Part shown: in pieces, positions 29,273 to 39,119 of the stretch
Numbering within the stretch: position 1 is the first letter of the stretch
How the letters are laid out: every line of letters begins with the position of its first letter
Assembly: GCA_937973965.1 (NCBI GenBank)
Contig: CALJJQ010000011.1
Coordinates: 1 to 64,000, forward strand
Length of the DNA: 64,000 nucleotides
Direction of reading: 5' to 3'
DNA from: an uncultured Calothrix sp.
GTDB lineage: Bacteria; Cyanobacteriota; Cyanobacteriia; Cyanobacteriales; Nostocaceae
Made by a program: the position numbers and the translations under genes
Notes under the pieces: model-generated
The model's database searches: none
Told to the model about the DNA's origin: nothing
What the model saw: only the letters and a program-made list of their open reading frames with translations

Positions 29273-29767
29273 GTGGAAGTTTACCTGATCCGTCACGGAA
29301 TCGCCGAAGAACGTCAAGATGGACTAGATCATCCCGAACGGCAACTCACCAAAGAGGGACGCAAAAAAACCGAAAAAGTTGCCCAACGGCTGAAAGAACT
29401 CCAAATAGGGTTCGATTTAGTCTTGACAAGTCCCTATGCTCGTGCCCAACAAACAGTCCAAATTCTGACGCAAGTGGGATTATGCCCAAATGTAGAGATA
29501 TGTGAATATCTGGCACCAGAGGGTAATTTTGGCCAATGGTTAGAAAATTGGTGGCAAAGGCAAGTATTTGGGGATAACTCGAGATTGGCCCTGGTTGGAC
29601 ACGAACCGGATTTGAGTCGGTGGACAGAAATTTTGGTGTGGGGGGAAACCAAAGACCACATAGTCCTCAAAAAAGCAGGTATGATTGGGGTAGAGGTGCC
29701 AACAACAGGTTCACCAGTGGGTCGGAGTCAGATGTTTTGGTTGACACCACCCAGGTTATTGTTGTAA
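29273..29767 (+). CDS. sixA: SixA-like phosphohistidine phosphatase (histidine phosphatase superfamily)
   Basis: 164 residues. The catalytic RHG is at residues 7-9 (EVYLIRHGIAEER), with LTSPYARAQQT and a second catalytic His in ALVGHEPDLSRW. SixA proteins dephosphorylate phosphohistidine on HPt or related proteins. Start at GTG 29273 gives the usual MEVYLIRHG-like N terminus; a TTG three codons upstream is the alternative. The neighbouring gltA starts about 118 bp downstream on the same strand. Confidence 0.85.
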   Translation: MEVYLIRHGIAEERQDGLDHPERQLTKEGRKKTEKVAQRLKELQIGFDLVLTSPYARAQQTVQILTQVGLCPNVEICEYLAPEGNFGQWLENWWQRQVFGDNSRLALVGHEPDLSRWTEILVWGETKDHIVLKKAGMIGVEVPTTGSPVGRSQMFWLTPPRLLL

Positions 29768-29884
29768 CAGATTTTCTGCCATAAAACTCGGAAAAGTTCT
29801 GTTAAAACCGATACTGTAATGGCTGTAGGAATTTCTGCTAACTTTAGCCTGAACAAGTAATTAACAAAAGCAGATGGTGTTGCC

Positions 29885-31021
29885 ATGGTATTGTGCGAAT
29901 ATAAGCCCGGTCTGGAAGGCATTCCTGCTGCCGAGTCCGGTATCAGTTTTGTTGATGGGCAAAAAGGGATACTCGAATATCGTGGCATCCGGATTGAAGA
30001 GCTAGCCCAACACAGCAACTTTCTGGAAACCGCGTATTTATTGATTTGGGGCGAATTACCAACTCAAGATGAATTAAAAGCATTTGAGCAGGAAGTGCGA
30101 TCGCATCGTCGGATTAAATACCGTATCCGCGACATGATGAAATCATTTCCGGAAAGCGGACATCCCATGGACGCACTCCAAGCTTCGGCTGCGGCTTTAG
30201 GACTATTTTATTCCCGTCGTGATTTACATAATCCAGTCTATATTCGGGATGCAGTGGTGCGATTACTTGCGACCATCCCGACAATGGTGGCAGCTTTCCA
30301 GTTGATGCGCAAGGGTAACGACCCGGTAAAACCCAACGATGACCTGGATTATGCGGCTAATTTCCTCTACATGTTAACTGAGAAAGAACCCGACCCTTTG
30401 GCGGCTCGGATTATGGACGTGTGTTTGATTTTACATGCCGAACACACTATGAATGCTTCTACTTTTAGTGCGCGGGTGACAGCTTCAACCCTGACAGACC
30501 CCTACGCGGTCGTTGCTAGTGCGGTGGGAACCTTGGGAGGTCCCTTACACGGGGGTGCAAACGAAGAAGTGATCCAGATGTTGGAGGAAATAGGTTCGGT
30601 AGCCAATGTCCGTCCCTATGTTGACAGCTGTCTGGAACGGAAAGCGAAAATCATGGGATTTGGACATCGCGTTTATAAAGTCAAGGACCCTCGTGCCACA
30701 ATTTTGCAGAAACTGGCAGAAGAATTATTTGCCAAATTTGGCCAGGATAAGTACTACGATATCGCCCAGGAAATGGAAATTGTTGTGGCCGAAAAATTGG
30801 CCCACAAAGGCATTTATCCTAATGTTGACTTTTATTCCGGTTTGGTGTACAGAAAACTGGGAATACCCACGGACCTATTTACACCGATTTTTGCGATCGC
30901 TCGTGTAGCGGGTTGGCTAGCACATTGGAAAGAGCAACTTGCAGAAAACCGGATTTTCCGACCCACCCAGGTTTATAAAGGCGTTCATGATGTTTCCTAC
31001 ATTCCCGTTGAAAAGCGGTAG
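29885..31021 (+). CDS. gltA: Citrate synthase
   Basis: Condenses oxaloacetate and acetyl-CoA, feeding the 2-oxoglutarate branch that supplies nitrogen assimilation in cyanobacteria. 378 residues, of the short Gram-positive/cyanobacterial type: HAEHTMNASTF, GPLHGGANEE with the first catalytic His, GFGHRVYKVKDPRA with the second, and NVDFYSG with the catalytic Asp. Placed immediately ahead of ndhA-I-G-E, an order frequent in cyanobacteria. Confidence 0.96.
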   Translation: MVLCEYKPGLEGIPAAESGISFVDGQKGILEYRGIRIEELAQHSNFLETAYLLIWGELPTQDELKAFEQEVRSHRRIKYRIRDMMKSFPESGHPMDALQASAAALGLFYSRRDLHNPVYIRDAVVRLLATIPTMVAAFQLMRKGNDPVKPNDDLDYAANFLYMLTEKEPDPLAARIMDVCLILHAEHTMNASTFSARVTASTLTDPYAVVASAVGTLGGPLHGGANEEVIQMLEEIGSVANVRPYVDSCLERKAKIMGFGHRVYKVKDPRATILQKLAEELFAKFGQDKYYDIAQEMEIVVAEKLAHKGIYPNVDFYSGLVYRKLGIPTDLFTPIFAIARVAGWLAHWKEQLAENRIFRPTQVYKGVHDVSYIPVEKR

Positions 31022-31324
31022 TTTGTAGGGAATAGCAGGGGGAGTAGAGGAAATAGATAGTTAGTATATCTTTATTAGTCTTATTCAACATATCCCTCCT
31101 GTCTCCTCGATAGTTTCAGAAAACTAAATCTTGACTATAAGCAGAAACTCTAATTATCGTTCGTGGGGTGAAAACCATCGGACGATATACTAGGCATGGA
31201 CGGCAAAAAAAACTTAATTTTTGCCCATCACGGACGCACAAATTGCCCCTGTATCGTTACAGTAATTAACAGATTGTTTTGGTGTCAATGCCGACGAACT
31301 AATGACCTAACTTAGAGCGGAAAC
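31022..31324. other. Spacer gltA-ndhA with two hairpins
   Basis: Contains GGCAAAAA (31202-31209) against TTTTTGCC (31218-31225), a perfect 8-bp stem, and a weaker TATCGT/ACGATA pair around 31155-31187. Probably the ndhA promoter region and possibly a gltA terminator. Confidence 0.4.
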
Positions 31325-32443
31325 ATGAATTCAGGAATTGATCTGCAAGGAACGTTTATCGAATCCCTCAAAGCCTTGGGATTGCCAAGTGGTACAGCCA
31401 AAGCGATTTGGATGCCACTACCGATGATTTTAATGCTAATTGCGGCAACGGTCGGTGTACTAGTTTCGGTCTGGTTAGAACGAAAAATATCTGCCGCAGC
31501 CCAGCAACGGATTGGTCCTGAATATATTGGTCCTTTGGGACTACTTGCACCGGTCGCGGACGGACTCAAACTTGTCTTCAAAGAAGATGTGATTCCAGCC
31601 AAATCGGACGCTGTCCTATTTACCTTTGGTCCAATAATTGTTGTATTACCCGTATTCTTGTCCTACATGATTGTACCATTTGGACAAAATTTGGTGATTA
31701 CCAATGTGGGTATGGGTGTATTTTTGTGGATTGCCCTGTCAAGTATTCAACCAATAGGTTTACTAATGGCAGGTTATGCATCCAATAACAAATACTCATT
31801 GTTAGGGGGATTACGTGCTGCTGCTCAGTCGATTAGTTACGAAATCCCCCTAGCTTTAGCAGTTTTGGCTGTGGCCATGATGTCCAACAGCCTCAGCACC
31901 GTGGATATTGTGAACCAACAATCGGGATACGGAATTCTCGGTTGGAATATTTGGCGACAACCAGTAGGATTTATTATTTTCTGGATTGCAGCTCTTGCAG
32001 AATGTGAACGGATGCCATTTGACCTCCCAGAAGCGGAAGAAGAACTGGTTGCAGGTTATCAAACCGAATATTCGGGGATGAAATTCGCGTTATTTTACTT
32101 GAGTTCCTACATCAACCTGGTACTTTCTGCCTTGTTAGTATCAGTTCTATATCTAGGTGGTTGGGATTTTCCCATTCCTTTGAATGTGGTTGCATCCTGG
32201 TTTGGTGTTAGCGAAACGAGTCCGATTCTCCAAGTGGTGGCTGCATCACTAGGTATTACCATGACCTTGCTCAAAACCTATTTATTGGTGTTTGTAGCTA
32301 TCCTCCTACGCTGGACAGTACCACGGGTACGGATTGACCAATTATTAGACTTGGGATGGAAGTTTTTATTACCCGTTGGTTTAGCAAATCTCTTGATTAC
32401 AGCTGCATTAAAACTCGCTTTTCCTGTAGCTTTTGGAGGGTGA
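31325..32443 (+). CDS. ndhA: NDH-1 subunit NdhA
   Basis: 372-residue membrane subunit (NuoH type) at the junction of peripheral and membrane arms of the thylakoid NDH-1 complex, which takes electrons from ferredoxin to plastoquinone in respiration and cyclic flow. Signatures: [22 protein letters not shown]-like first loop, and [25 protein letters not shown] quinone-site loop (only the start quoted here is needed: [15 protein letters not shown]). About eight hydrophobic spans. Confidence 0.97.
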   Translation: MNSGIDLQGTFIESLKALGLPSGTAKAIWMPLPMILMLIAATVGVLVSVWLERKISAAAQQRIGPEYIGPLGLLAPVADGLKLVFKEDVIPAKSDAVLFTFGPIIVVLPVFLSYMIVPFGQNLVITNVGMGVFLWIALSSIQPIGLLMAGYASNNKYSLLGGLRAAAQSISYEIPLALAVLAVAMMSNSLSTVDIVNQQSGYGILGWNIWRQPVGFIIFWIAALAECERMPFDLPEAEEELVAGYQTEYSGMKFALFYLSSYINLVLSALLVSVLYLGGWDFPIPLNVVASWFGVSETSPILQVVAASLGITMTLLKTYLLVFVAILLRWTVPRVRIDQLLDLGWKFLLPVGLANLLITAALKLAFPVAFGG

Positions 32444-32951
32444 TGGGATTTTGGGTTTTAGATTTTGGATTGACCCATAGACTTGCTATCTGTGAGATTT
32501 AGGATTGAGGATTCAGAATTCAGGATTTACCATATTGGCGATCGCGTAGACGCAATTACGAATGACCGTCAAGTCGGAAGAAATCCCAAAACCAGATTTA
32601 TTTAATTTATTCAGTCACGATTGCGTAACCTGAATTTGGAGCAAGTGAGGGGTCATTATTGAGTAATGGAGTTATTTTATTATCCCCACTTCCCAACTCA
32701 CTACTCCCTACTCCCGATTCAGAAGCAACTTCTGGGTATTTGCTCTGGGTTAGCCCGATAATTTTGAGATGATGCCAAATCCAAAAATACCAGCTTTGGC
32801 TTGACTTTTACTTCACATTGCCAGATAGGATTCTGTCATCGTGAGCTTTTTTCAGCTTGAGCTTGTAATTTTAAACCTTGTGATAGGTATGCACTGAAAT
32901 CTCAACTGGGAAATTTCCCAAACCAAAACAGAATATCTTAAGGAGAGGATA
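32444..32951. other. 508-bp spacer inside the ndh cluster (ndhA-ndhI)
   Basis: Holds TTTTGGAT-type heptamers at the start, a HIP1 site, and 'cccacttcccaactcactac' style filler near 32685-32720. No gene seen. ndhA and ndhI are usually close together, so this spacer appears expanded by repeats. Confidence 0.5.
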
Positions 32952-33536
32952 ATGCTGAAGTTTCTCAAACAAGTTGTCGATTACGGCAAAGAAGCAGTAC
33001 AAGCGGGAAAATACATTGGACAAGGTTTATCAGTCACCTTTGACCATATGCGTCGTCGTCCGGTTACAGTTCAATATCCCTACGAAAAATTAATTCCTAG
33101 CGAACGATTTCGCGGACGGATTCACTTCGAGTTTGATAAATGTATTGCCTGTGAGGTTTGCGTGCGAGTTTGTCCGATAAACCTACCCGTTGTCGATTGG
33201 GATTTTGAAAAAGCCAGCAAAAAGAAAAAGCTCAAACATTACAGTATTGATTTCGGTGTTTGTATTTTCTGTGGTAACTGTGTTGAATACTGTCCTACCA
33301 ATTGTTTATCCATGACTGAGGAATACGAACTCGCAACCTACGACCGTCACGAATTAAATTATGATAACGTTGCTTTGGGTCGTTTACCCTATAAAGTGAC
33401 TAATGACCCAATGGTGACACCATTACGGGAATTAGTTTACCTACCCAAAGGAGTGATGGACCCCCACGATTTACCTGCGGATGCACCCCGTCCTGGTGCG
33501 CGTCCAGAAGACTTGGTAGAACAAGCAGAGAAATAA
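32952..33536 (+). CDS. ndhI: NDH-1 subunit NdhI (2x[4Fe-4S] protein)
   Basis: 194 residues carrying electrons from the ferredoxin-docking side to the quinone site. Two ferredoxin motifs: Cys64-67-70-74 in [12 protein letters not shown] and Cys104-107-110-114 in [12 protein letters not shown], each completed by the fourth Cys of the opposite motif. ATG preceded by a strong AGGAGAGG site at 32940-32948. Confidence 0.97.
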   Translation: MLKFLKQVVDYGKEAVQAGKYIGQGLSVTFDHMRRRPVTVQYPYEKLIPSERFRGRIHFEFDKCIACEVCVRVCPINLPVVDWDFEKASKKKKLKHYSIDFGVCIFCGNCVEYCPTNCLSMTEEYELATYDRHELNYDNVALGRLPYKVTNDPMVTPLRELVYLPKGVMDPHDLPADAPRPGARPEDLVEQAEK

Positions 33537-33603
33537 CCTTTGGTTTTGCGATCGCCAAATCTGAGTAATTTTGGATCTTGACCACGAAAGTAAGGAAAAA
33601 AAC

Positions 33604-34209
33604 GTGAATTTAGCAGAAGGTGTACAGTTTGTTACGTTTGCTATCCTGGGGCTGATGATGATTGGCGCAGCTCTGGGTGTAGTTTTGTTTGATAATATTG
33701 TCTATTCCGCCTTTTTGCTGGGTGGCGTATTTGTCAGCATGGCAGGGATGTATTTATTATTAAACGCAGATTTTGTCGCCGCAGCCCAATTATTGATCTA
33801 TGTTGGTGCGGTTAACGTCTTGATTTTGTTTGCCATTATGCTAGTTAACAAGCGGGAAAACTTTGCCCCGATTGCGACTGCATGGGTGCGCAAGGCTGTG
33901 ACTGGGGTGGTTTGCTTGGGTCTATTTGCACTGTTAAGTACGATGGTTTTAGCCACACCTTGGTCACTTTCGAATGCAATACCCGTCAGCAACTCAATTG
34001 TTGTTATCGGTGAACATTTCTTTAGCGATTATTTATTGCCATTTGAATTAGCATCGGTATTGTTATTAATGGCAATGGTGGGTGCAATTATTTTGGCTCG
34101 TCGCGAATATCTACCGGATGTGTCCTCCTCTGCTGATTTGTCCCAAACTGTACTCATGTTACCCGAACGTCCACGGGAATTGGTTTCTGCAAATCAGGAT
34201 AATGAGTAA
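33604..34209 (+). CDS. ndhG: NDH-1 subunit NdhG
   Basis: About 201 residues with five hydrophobic spans, NuoJ type (AALGVVLFDNIVYSAFLLGGVF; LNADFVAAAQLLIYVGAVNVLILFAIM). GTG at 33604 is chosen: AAGGAAAAAAAC precedes it and the protein then begins MNLAEGVQFV as in relatives; the frame extends upstream to 33571 without family similarity. Confidence 0.95.
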   Translation: MNLAEGVQFVTFAILGLMMIGAALGVVLFDNIVYSAFLLGGVFVSMAGMYLLLNADFVAAAQLLIYVGAVNVLILFAIMLVNKRENFAPIATAWVRKAVTGVVCLGLFALLSTMVLATPWSLSNAIPVSNSIVVIGEHFFSDYLLPFELASVLLLMAMVGAIILARREYLPDVSSSADLSQTVLMLPERPRELVSANQDNE

Positions 34210-34559
34210 GTAAAAGGGAGACAGAATACAGGAGACGATTGAAATTTCATTTTTGCTGACTGTTAATTGTTAACCGTCAACCATCAATAAAGTTAAAGAC
34301 TGGAGAGTGGAGACAGAATACTCAATAATAGTTACAGCACTTTTGAGGCACATGAGGTACACTAATTTCCGGTTAGCCTTTAAGCCTGTGAATTTTGATT
34401 AATTGCTGTACCTCATAAACATCGAATCTGCCGTAAGCATGATCCATGGAAGTCTAATGTATTTTCGGAATTTCGTCAGTCCGATTAAGTACTCAAAATA
34501 TATGCTTCCCAACTCCCGACTCCCTTAAATCCAAAATCCAAAATCTAAATTAACAGAAA
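34210..34559. other. 350-bp spacer inside the ndh cluster (ndhG-ndhE)
   Basis: Contains a GTTAACCGTCAACC motif also found near 6512, 11960, 18563 and 44530. A perfect 9-bp inverted repeat ATGAGGTAC/GTACCTCAT (34352-34360, 34408-34416) follows, and a heptamer array (34527-34549) ends ten bases before the ndhE start. No gene. Confidence 0.55.
34527..34549 (+). repeat. Heptamer (AAAATCC) array before ndhE
   Basis: Three consecutive 7-bp units of the AAATCCA type directly ahead of the ndhE ATG at 34560. Similar arrays precede the genes at 44975 and 38668. Confidence 0.7.
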
Positions 34560-34865
34560 ATGCAACTTGAATACTTTTTATTACTAGCGGCTGCGCTATT
34601 CTGTATAGGCATCTATGGATTGATTACTAGCCGTAATGCTGTCCGAGTGTTGATGTCGATTGAGTTATTGCTGAACGCGGTAAATCTCAATTTGATGGCT
34701 TTTTCCAATTATCTGGACTCGACTGCAATCAAGGGTCAGATTTTTACGGTATTTGTAATTACTGTAGCGGCAGCTGAAGCGGCTGTGGGATTGGCAATTG
34801 TGTTGGCAATTTACCGCAATCGCGATACTGTCGATATGGAGCAGTTTAATCTCCTGAAATGGTAG
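34560..34865 (+). CDS. ndhE: NDH-1 subunit NdhE
   Basis: 101-residue NuoK-type subunit with three membrane spans. The glutamates in [12 protein letters not shown] and [12 protein letters not shown] are the conserved charged residues of the proton path. Stops seven bases before nadK, so those two are probably translated from one mRNA. Confidence 0.96.
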   Translation: MQLEYFLLLAAALFCIGIYGLITSRNAVRVLMSIELLLNAVNLNLMAFSNYLDSTAIKGQIFTVFVITVAAAEAAVGLAIVLAIYRNRDTVDMEQFNLLKW

Positions 34866-34872
34866 TTTAAGA

Positions 34873-35796
34873 GTGGATCTCAATCAGGTAATTATTGCTT
34901 ATAAAGCGCGCGACCCCCAAAGTAAAAGATGGGCGGAAATGTGTGCTAAACAACTGGAAAATCGCAACTGCCAAGTCTTAATGGGACCGAGTGGTCCCAA
35001 GGATAACCCCTATCCGGTGTTTCTTGCGTCTGCGAACCATGATATTGACTTGGCTTTAGTTCTCGGTGGTGATGGTACGGTTTTAACTAGTGCGCGTCAT
35101 TTAGCCCCAGCTGGAATCCCAATATTAGGGGTGAATGTGGGGGGACATCTGGGGTTTCTCACTGAGTCGGTGGAGGAGTTTCAGGATACGGAGGCGATTT
35201 GGGAGCGGTTGATTGAAGACCGTTATGCGGTGCAACGGCGGATGATGTTGCAAGCTGCGGTGTTTGAAGGACATGGTTCGAATTCGCAACCGGTGAGTGA
35301 GCGTTATTTGGCTTTGAATGAGATGTGTGTCAAGCCTGCTTCTGCTGACCGGATGATTACTTCGATTTTGGAGATGGAAATCGATGGGGAAGTGGTGGAT
35401 CAGTGTGTTGGGGATGGTTTGATTGTTTCTACTCCAACGGGTTCGACTGGGTATACGGTTTCGGCAAATGGACCGATTATGCATGATGGGATGGAGGCAA
35501 TTACGATTACCCCGATTTGTCCGATGAGTTTGTCGAGTCGTCCGTTGATTTTGCCCCCTGGTTCGGTGGTGAGCATTTGGCCTCTAGGGGATAATGATTT
35601 GAGTACGAAGTTGTGGACGGATGGGGTTTTAGGTACGTCAATTTGGCCGGGACATCGGGTTGATGTCCGGATGGCGGAGTGTCGTGCTAAGTTTATTATT
35701 TTAAGGGAAAATAACTCCTATTATCAAACTTTGCGAGAAAAATTGTTGTGGGCTGGTACGAGGGTTCGTTATAGTAGTACGAATCATAGTAATTAG
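34873..35796 (+). CDS. nadK: NAD kinase
   Basis: Phosphorylates NAD to NADP. 307 residues; GGDGT motif at 65-69 with catalytic Asp67, then LGVNVGGHLGFLTE and the TPTGSTGYTVSANGP nucleotide motif. GTG start follows ndhE by seven bases. The stop codon abuts, with no gap, the stop codon of the convergent peptidase gene. Confidence 0.95.
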   Translation: MDLNQVIIAYKARDPQSKRWAEMCAKQLENRNCQVLMGPSGPKDNPYPVFLASANHDIDLALVLGGDGTVLTSARHLAPAGIPILGVNVGGHLGFLTESVEEFQDTEAIWERLIEDRYAVQRRMMLQAAVFEGHGSNSQPVSERYLALNEMCVKPASADRMITSILEMEIDGEVVDQCVGDGLIVSTPTGSTGYTVSANGPIMHDGMEAITITPICPMSLSSRPLILPPGSVVSIWPLGDNDLSTKLWTDGVLGTSIWPGHRVDVRMAECRAKFIILRENNSYYQTLREKLLWAGTRVRYSSTNHSN

Positions 35797-36483
35797 TCAC
35801 TCAAGGCTGCTAGGGTTCTCAGATGGTGGGTGGTGGGGGTGTTTGATCGCGATGAGGTTGCGATCGCGTTTTGTTGGTGATGACCAGGCTGCTTCAAATT
35901 GCTCAATGGGGATTTTTCTCGATGCGATCGCTGGTGGTCCAGGGTCATGACAACATATTTGTATGCCATGACTGTTATATTGAATGTTGTATATGAGGAT
36001 GAAGTGGGGGTCGTAGCCAATTTGGTTGTTAAGTTTACACAGGTTGACTAGACACATGATTAGGTATTCAGAGTTTAAAAATGTGATAATATCCTGAGTG
36101 GTTGGGGTGTAGGGGGATATGTCTATACGGGAAATAAGTTGTTGTGCGTAAGTAATTTCCCTGGGTATGTCGCTAAATTTGCTAATGACTCTTCCTAGCT
36201 GTGGTCCAAATCTTTCGTATAAATAGGTTTCTCCTACGGTTGCAAAGCGTTGATAATCAAAGTCTTTTTGGCAAATTACTTCAAATCCTTGGTCAAGAAG
36301 ATACAGTAGTCCTTGGGTATGCCAGGTTATTTTCGTGTCGTGTTTACCTGTAATTTGCTCAAGTTGGTTACTGTTGAGGGTTTGGGTTGGCAAAAATGTC
36401 TGTAAAACCATGCTCAAACAAGCTTGGAAGCAATGGATGTCATCCCAATTTGCAACGAAGGGAATTGGTTTCACAGTCTCCAA
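35797..36483 (-). CDS. C39-like papain-fold cysteine peptidase, putative
   Basis: 228 residues, no signal peptide, no ABC domain. The N-terminal motif DDIHCFQACLSMVLQ resembles the nucleophile helix of C39-type peptidases (Cys18), with a candidate catalytic His160 in YDPHFILIYN and Asp180 in CHDPGPP. The oxyanion Gln usually six residues before the Cys appears to be Asn12. No bacteriocin or transporter gene is adjacent, so a role in leader processing is not supported. Family assignment is by motif pattern only. Confidence 0.6.
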   Translation of the reverse strand: METVKPIPFVANWDDIHCFQACLSMVLQTFLPTQTLNSNQLEQITGKHDTKITWHTQGLLYLLDQGFEVICQKDFDYQRFATVGETYLYERFGPQLGRVISKFSDIPREITYAQQLISRIDISPYTPTTQDIITFLNSEYLIMCLVNLCKLNNQIGYDPHFILIYNIQYNSHGIQICCHDPGPPAIASRKIPIEQFEAAWSSPTKRDRNLIAIKHPHHPPSENPSSLE

Positions 36484-36608
36484 ACTCCAACCAATCTAGA
36501 ATGTATTTATTTGTAACATTTGCTGTGGTGTGTGATGGTGTCAGATATTGCAGTTTTGGGGAAATAAGGGGTATGGAGAATACAGAATTCATCGGATTTT
36601 AGATTTTA

Positions 36609-36768
36609 GCCCTCTTTTTTCAGACTGGGAAAAGAAAAATCAAAGCCAAATTTTGAATTGTAGATTGGACAGGTATTTGAGCATTTATTTTCTCACACAA
36701 TGTTTGAAGTCATGTTTTTTGGTAAAAGTTGTGTGCTGTAAACATCTCAGATTATTCTCTCCTAAAAG
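36609..36768 (+). repeat. TIR repeat R5, truncated copy
   Basis: About 160 bp nearly identical to 37042-37219. The left end CCCTCTTTTTT is present but the right terminal repeat is missing: after CCTAAAAG the sequence switches into repeat R3 copy 2. Indicates loss of the right end or insertion beside it. Confidence 0.75.
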
Positions 36769-36793
36769 ACATAACTTCGATAGACTTTCAGCC

Positions 36794-36871
36794 CTATAAT
36801 CTTTGTGAATCAAAGATTTTGTCAGTTCAGGTTCAAACGAACCTCTGGGTTTATTTGAGAACAAAGTCAAT
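36794..36871 (+). repeat. Repeat R3, copy 2
   Basis: The best preserved copy for structure: AATCTTTG-TGAAT-CAAAGATT and AGGTTC-AAAC-GAACCT are both perfect stems. Ends with GAGAACAAAGTCAATAA, shared with copy 3 at 52680. Confidence 0.7.
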
Positions 36872-37041
36872 AAATGCCCATTCCCAGTTTACTGATTTTA
36901 TTCCCAGTAGACCAAGAGGTTTTTAAAAACTTTTATTTGACACAAATATTGCTGGACAAGAGTTTCAGAATTTGTGATTCATCTAACTCATGTTAAATTG
37001 TGCTTTAAATCACTTTTGACTAAAACTATATGCAGTATATA

Positions 37042-37219
37042 ACCCTCTTTTTTTGTCAGACTGGGAAAAGAAAAATCAAAGCCAAGTTTTGAACTGTAGA
37101 TTGGACAGGTATTTGAGCATTTATTTTCTCAGACAATGTTTAAAATCATGTTTTTTTGGTAAAAGTCTTGTGTTGTAAATGTTTCAGATTATTCTCTCCT
37201 AAAAGTGATAAAAGAGGGA
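37042..37219 (+). mobile_element. TIR repeat R5, complete MITE-like copy
   Basis: About 175 bp bounded by complementary ends ACCCTCTTTT and AAAAGAGGG-AT, in a TATA-rich context on both sides. The relative at 36609-36768 lacks the right end. No open frame. Non-autonomous element by structure; family not recognised. Confidence 0.65.
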
Positions 37220-37323
37220 TAAAATATATTTTCCTAGCCCTAAAAAACAGTAAAAACTAGATTGTGACAGTTAGAGTGCGGAATGTTGATTTCATATCCG
37301 GTAACGTAACCAGAATAAAATCC

Positions 37324-37414
37324 GGCATTGCATAAATGCGGGATGAACCAGAGGCTGAAACCATCAGTATTTCGTTCAAAATTAAGCTAAATCATCCCAT
37401 AAATCAGCAACGCC
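37324..37414 (-). mobile_element. 91-bp MITE-like element, copy B
   Basis: Inverted copy of the element at 18448-18538, same length, a few substitutions. Flanked by TAAAATCC on the left and TAAAATCA on the right, again consistent with an 8-bp target duplication (one change). Confidence 0.8.
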
Positions 37415-37576
37415 TAAAATCATTGTCGAGACGATCTAGAGACGCAAAATTTCACATCTCTACATTTCTACATTATCGGTAATCAATCGGATTTAAGCTT
37501 CCCCGGTTTCAAGACACGGGTATTTTTAAAGAGTCCATAAAAGAACTTTCTTAGGGGCACGTGTTGCTGCAAAAGC

Positions 37577-38668
37577 TCAAAATCCCATGACTGCTGCTAC
37601 TGATTTAATATCTGCGGAGATTCCTTGGTGAAATTGACTTTGACTATGTTTGATGGCTGTATCTGGGTCTTTGAGTCCATTTCCGGTTAATACACAGACG
37701 ATGGTTGCACCTTCGGGTACTTGGTCTTTGACTTTGAGTAAACCCGCTACGGATGCTGCACTCGCTGGTTCACAAAAAATTCCTTCCTCAGAGGCTAGTA
37801 ATCGATAGGCGTTTAAGATTTCTTCGTCGGTGACAGCATTAAACTCCCCTTGACTCGCGTCTTTAACGGCGATCGCTTTATCCCAACTAGCCGGATTGCC
37901 GATGCGAATGGCTGTAGCAATTGTTTCTGGAAATTCTACTGGACTACCGTTGACAAGGGGGGCAGAACCTGATGCTTGAAAACCCATCATTTTCGGCAGG
38001 CGATCGCATTTTCCCTGTTGGTGGTATTCACAAAAGCCCATCCAATAGGCACTGATGTTACCTGCATTACCAACGGGGATACACAACCAGTCGGGGGCGT
38101 TGCCTAAAATATCAACCAGTTCAAAGGCTGCTGTTTTCTGCCCTTCGAGACGATAGGGGTTGACGGAGTTGACGAGGGTGACTGGGTAGGACTCCGCAAA
38201 TTCCCGGACAATTTCTAGGGCACGGTCAAAATTACCTTGAATTGCTAACACTTCGGCTCCGTACAATAGGGCCTGAGCTAGTTTCCCTAATGCCACATAA
38301 CCATCGGGTATTAATACAAACGCTCGCATTCCCCCACGACGGGCATAGGCGGCGGCGGCGGCGGAGGTGTTGCCGGTGCTGGCACAAATGACCGCTTGCG
38401 CTCCTGCTTCTTTAGCTTTACTTACAGCCATTGTCATCCCCCGGTCTTTAAAGCTACCCGTGGGGTTGAGTCCGTCGTATTTGACGAATACACGAACTTG
38501 TTTACCGATATGAGCTGCGATATTGGGGACAGGAATCAGGGGCGTATTTCCTTCCAATAGGGTGACGACCGGAGTGCGATCGCTCACTGGTAGGTAGGGG
38601 CGGTAGGCTTCAATCAGTCCAGGCCAAGGTTGGCGGTGGGATTTGGCAACAGTCAGGCTTACAGTCAT
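37577..38668 (-). CDS. thrC: Threonine synthase
   Basis: PLP-dependent conversion of O-phosphohomoserine to threonine. 363 residues; PLP lysine Lys74 in [11 protein letters not shown], the [19 protein letters not shown] phosphate/substrate loop and [12 protein letters not shown]. Short single-domain type of bacteria. A heptamer array lies directly against the start codon. Confidence 0.95.
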   Translation of the reverse strand: MTVSLTVAKSHRQPWPGLIEAYRPYLPVSDRTPVVTLLEGNTPLIPVPNIAAHIGKQVRVFVKYDGLNPTGSFKDRGMTMAVSKAKEAGAQAVICASTGNTSAAAAAYARRGGMRAFVLIPDGYVALGKLAQALLYGAEVLAIQGNFDRALEIVREFAESYPVTLVNSVNPYRLEGQKTAAFELVDILGNAPDWLCIPVGNAGNISAYWMGFCEYHQQGKCDRLPKMMGFQASGSAPLVNGSPVEFPETIATAIRIGNPASWDKAIAVKDASQGEFNAVTDEEILNAYRLLASEEGIFCEPASAASVAGLLKVKDQVPEGATIVCVLTGNGLKDPDTAIKHSQSQFHQGISADIKSVAAVMGF

Positions 38669-38670
38669 CC

Positions 38671-38702
38671 GATTTGGGATTTGGGATTTGGGATTTTGGA
38701 TT
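38671..38702 (-). repeat. Heptamer array before thrC
   Basis: On the minus strand AAATCCC/AAATCCA-type units repeat four times and end two bases from the thrC ATG, leaving no room for a normal ribosome site. Confidence 0.7.
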
Positions 38703-39107
38703 ACCCTGGGGGTAGGTTTTTTGGGTTTGTTGGCGGACTTCTAATTTGACAAATTTCCCTGACGGAGTATCCTTTTGGAGGAATCCGATACTGGGGATAA
38801 TTTATCCATTGAAGTTTCCTTGCTAGCCGCAATCAGGTTGACAATAATTCTGAACTCGCGGCTAACGCAACATTTTAGTTTACCTGTTTACATGTACCGA
38901 TGGGAAGAGTTTTGGGAATTTTTTTGGGGGAAATCAGTAGGATTCACTATTTCCGTGGAAAGATTATGGAAACAAATCATTCCTCACCCCAGTCTCTATA
39001 CATACTTATGGGACGATTCAATTATCGCCGCACAAAATATACAATAATTTAATGATTCTTAAAAAAACACTATTATATTATCTCTAATGGTGTGAGTTGA
39101 GTTCTGG
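38703..39107. other. Divergent spacer thrC / small-protein gene
   Basis: About 400 bp. A 90-codon plus-strand frame at 38775-39047 has no recognised similarity or clear ribosome site and is left uncalled. Probably contains promoters for both neighbours. Confidence 0.35.
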
Positions 39108-39119
39108 ATGGAATTGACA

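Noticed and set aside
38775-39047. 90-codon plus-strand frame between thrC and the small gene
   Set aside because: No similarity recognised and no clear ribosome site; kept uncalled although it cannot be fully excluded.
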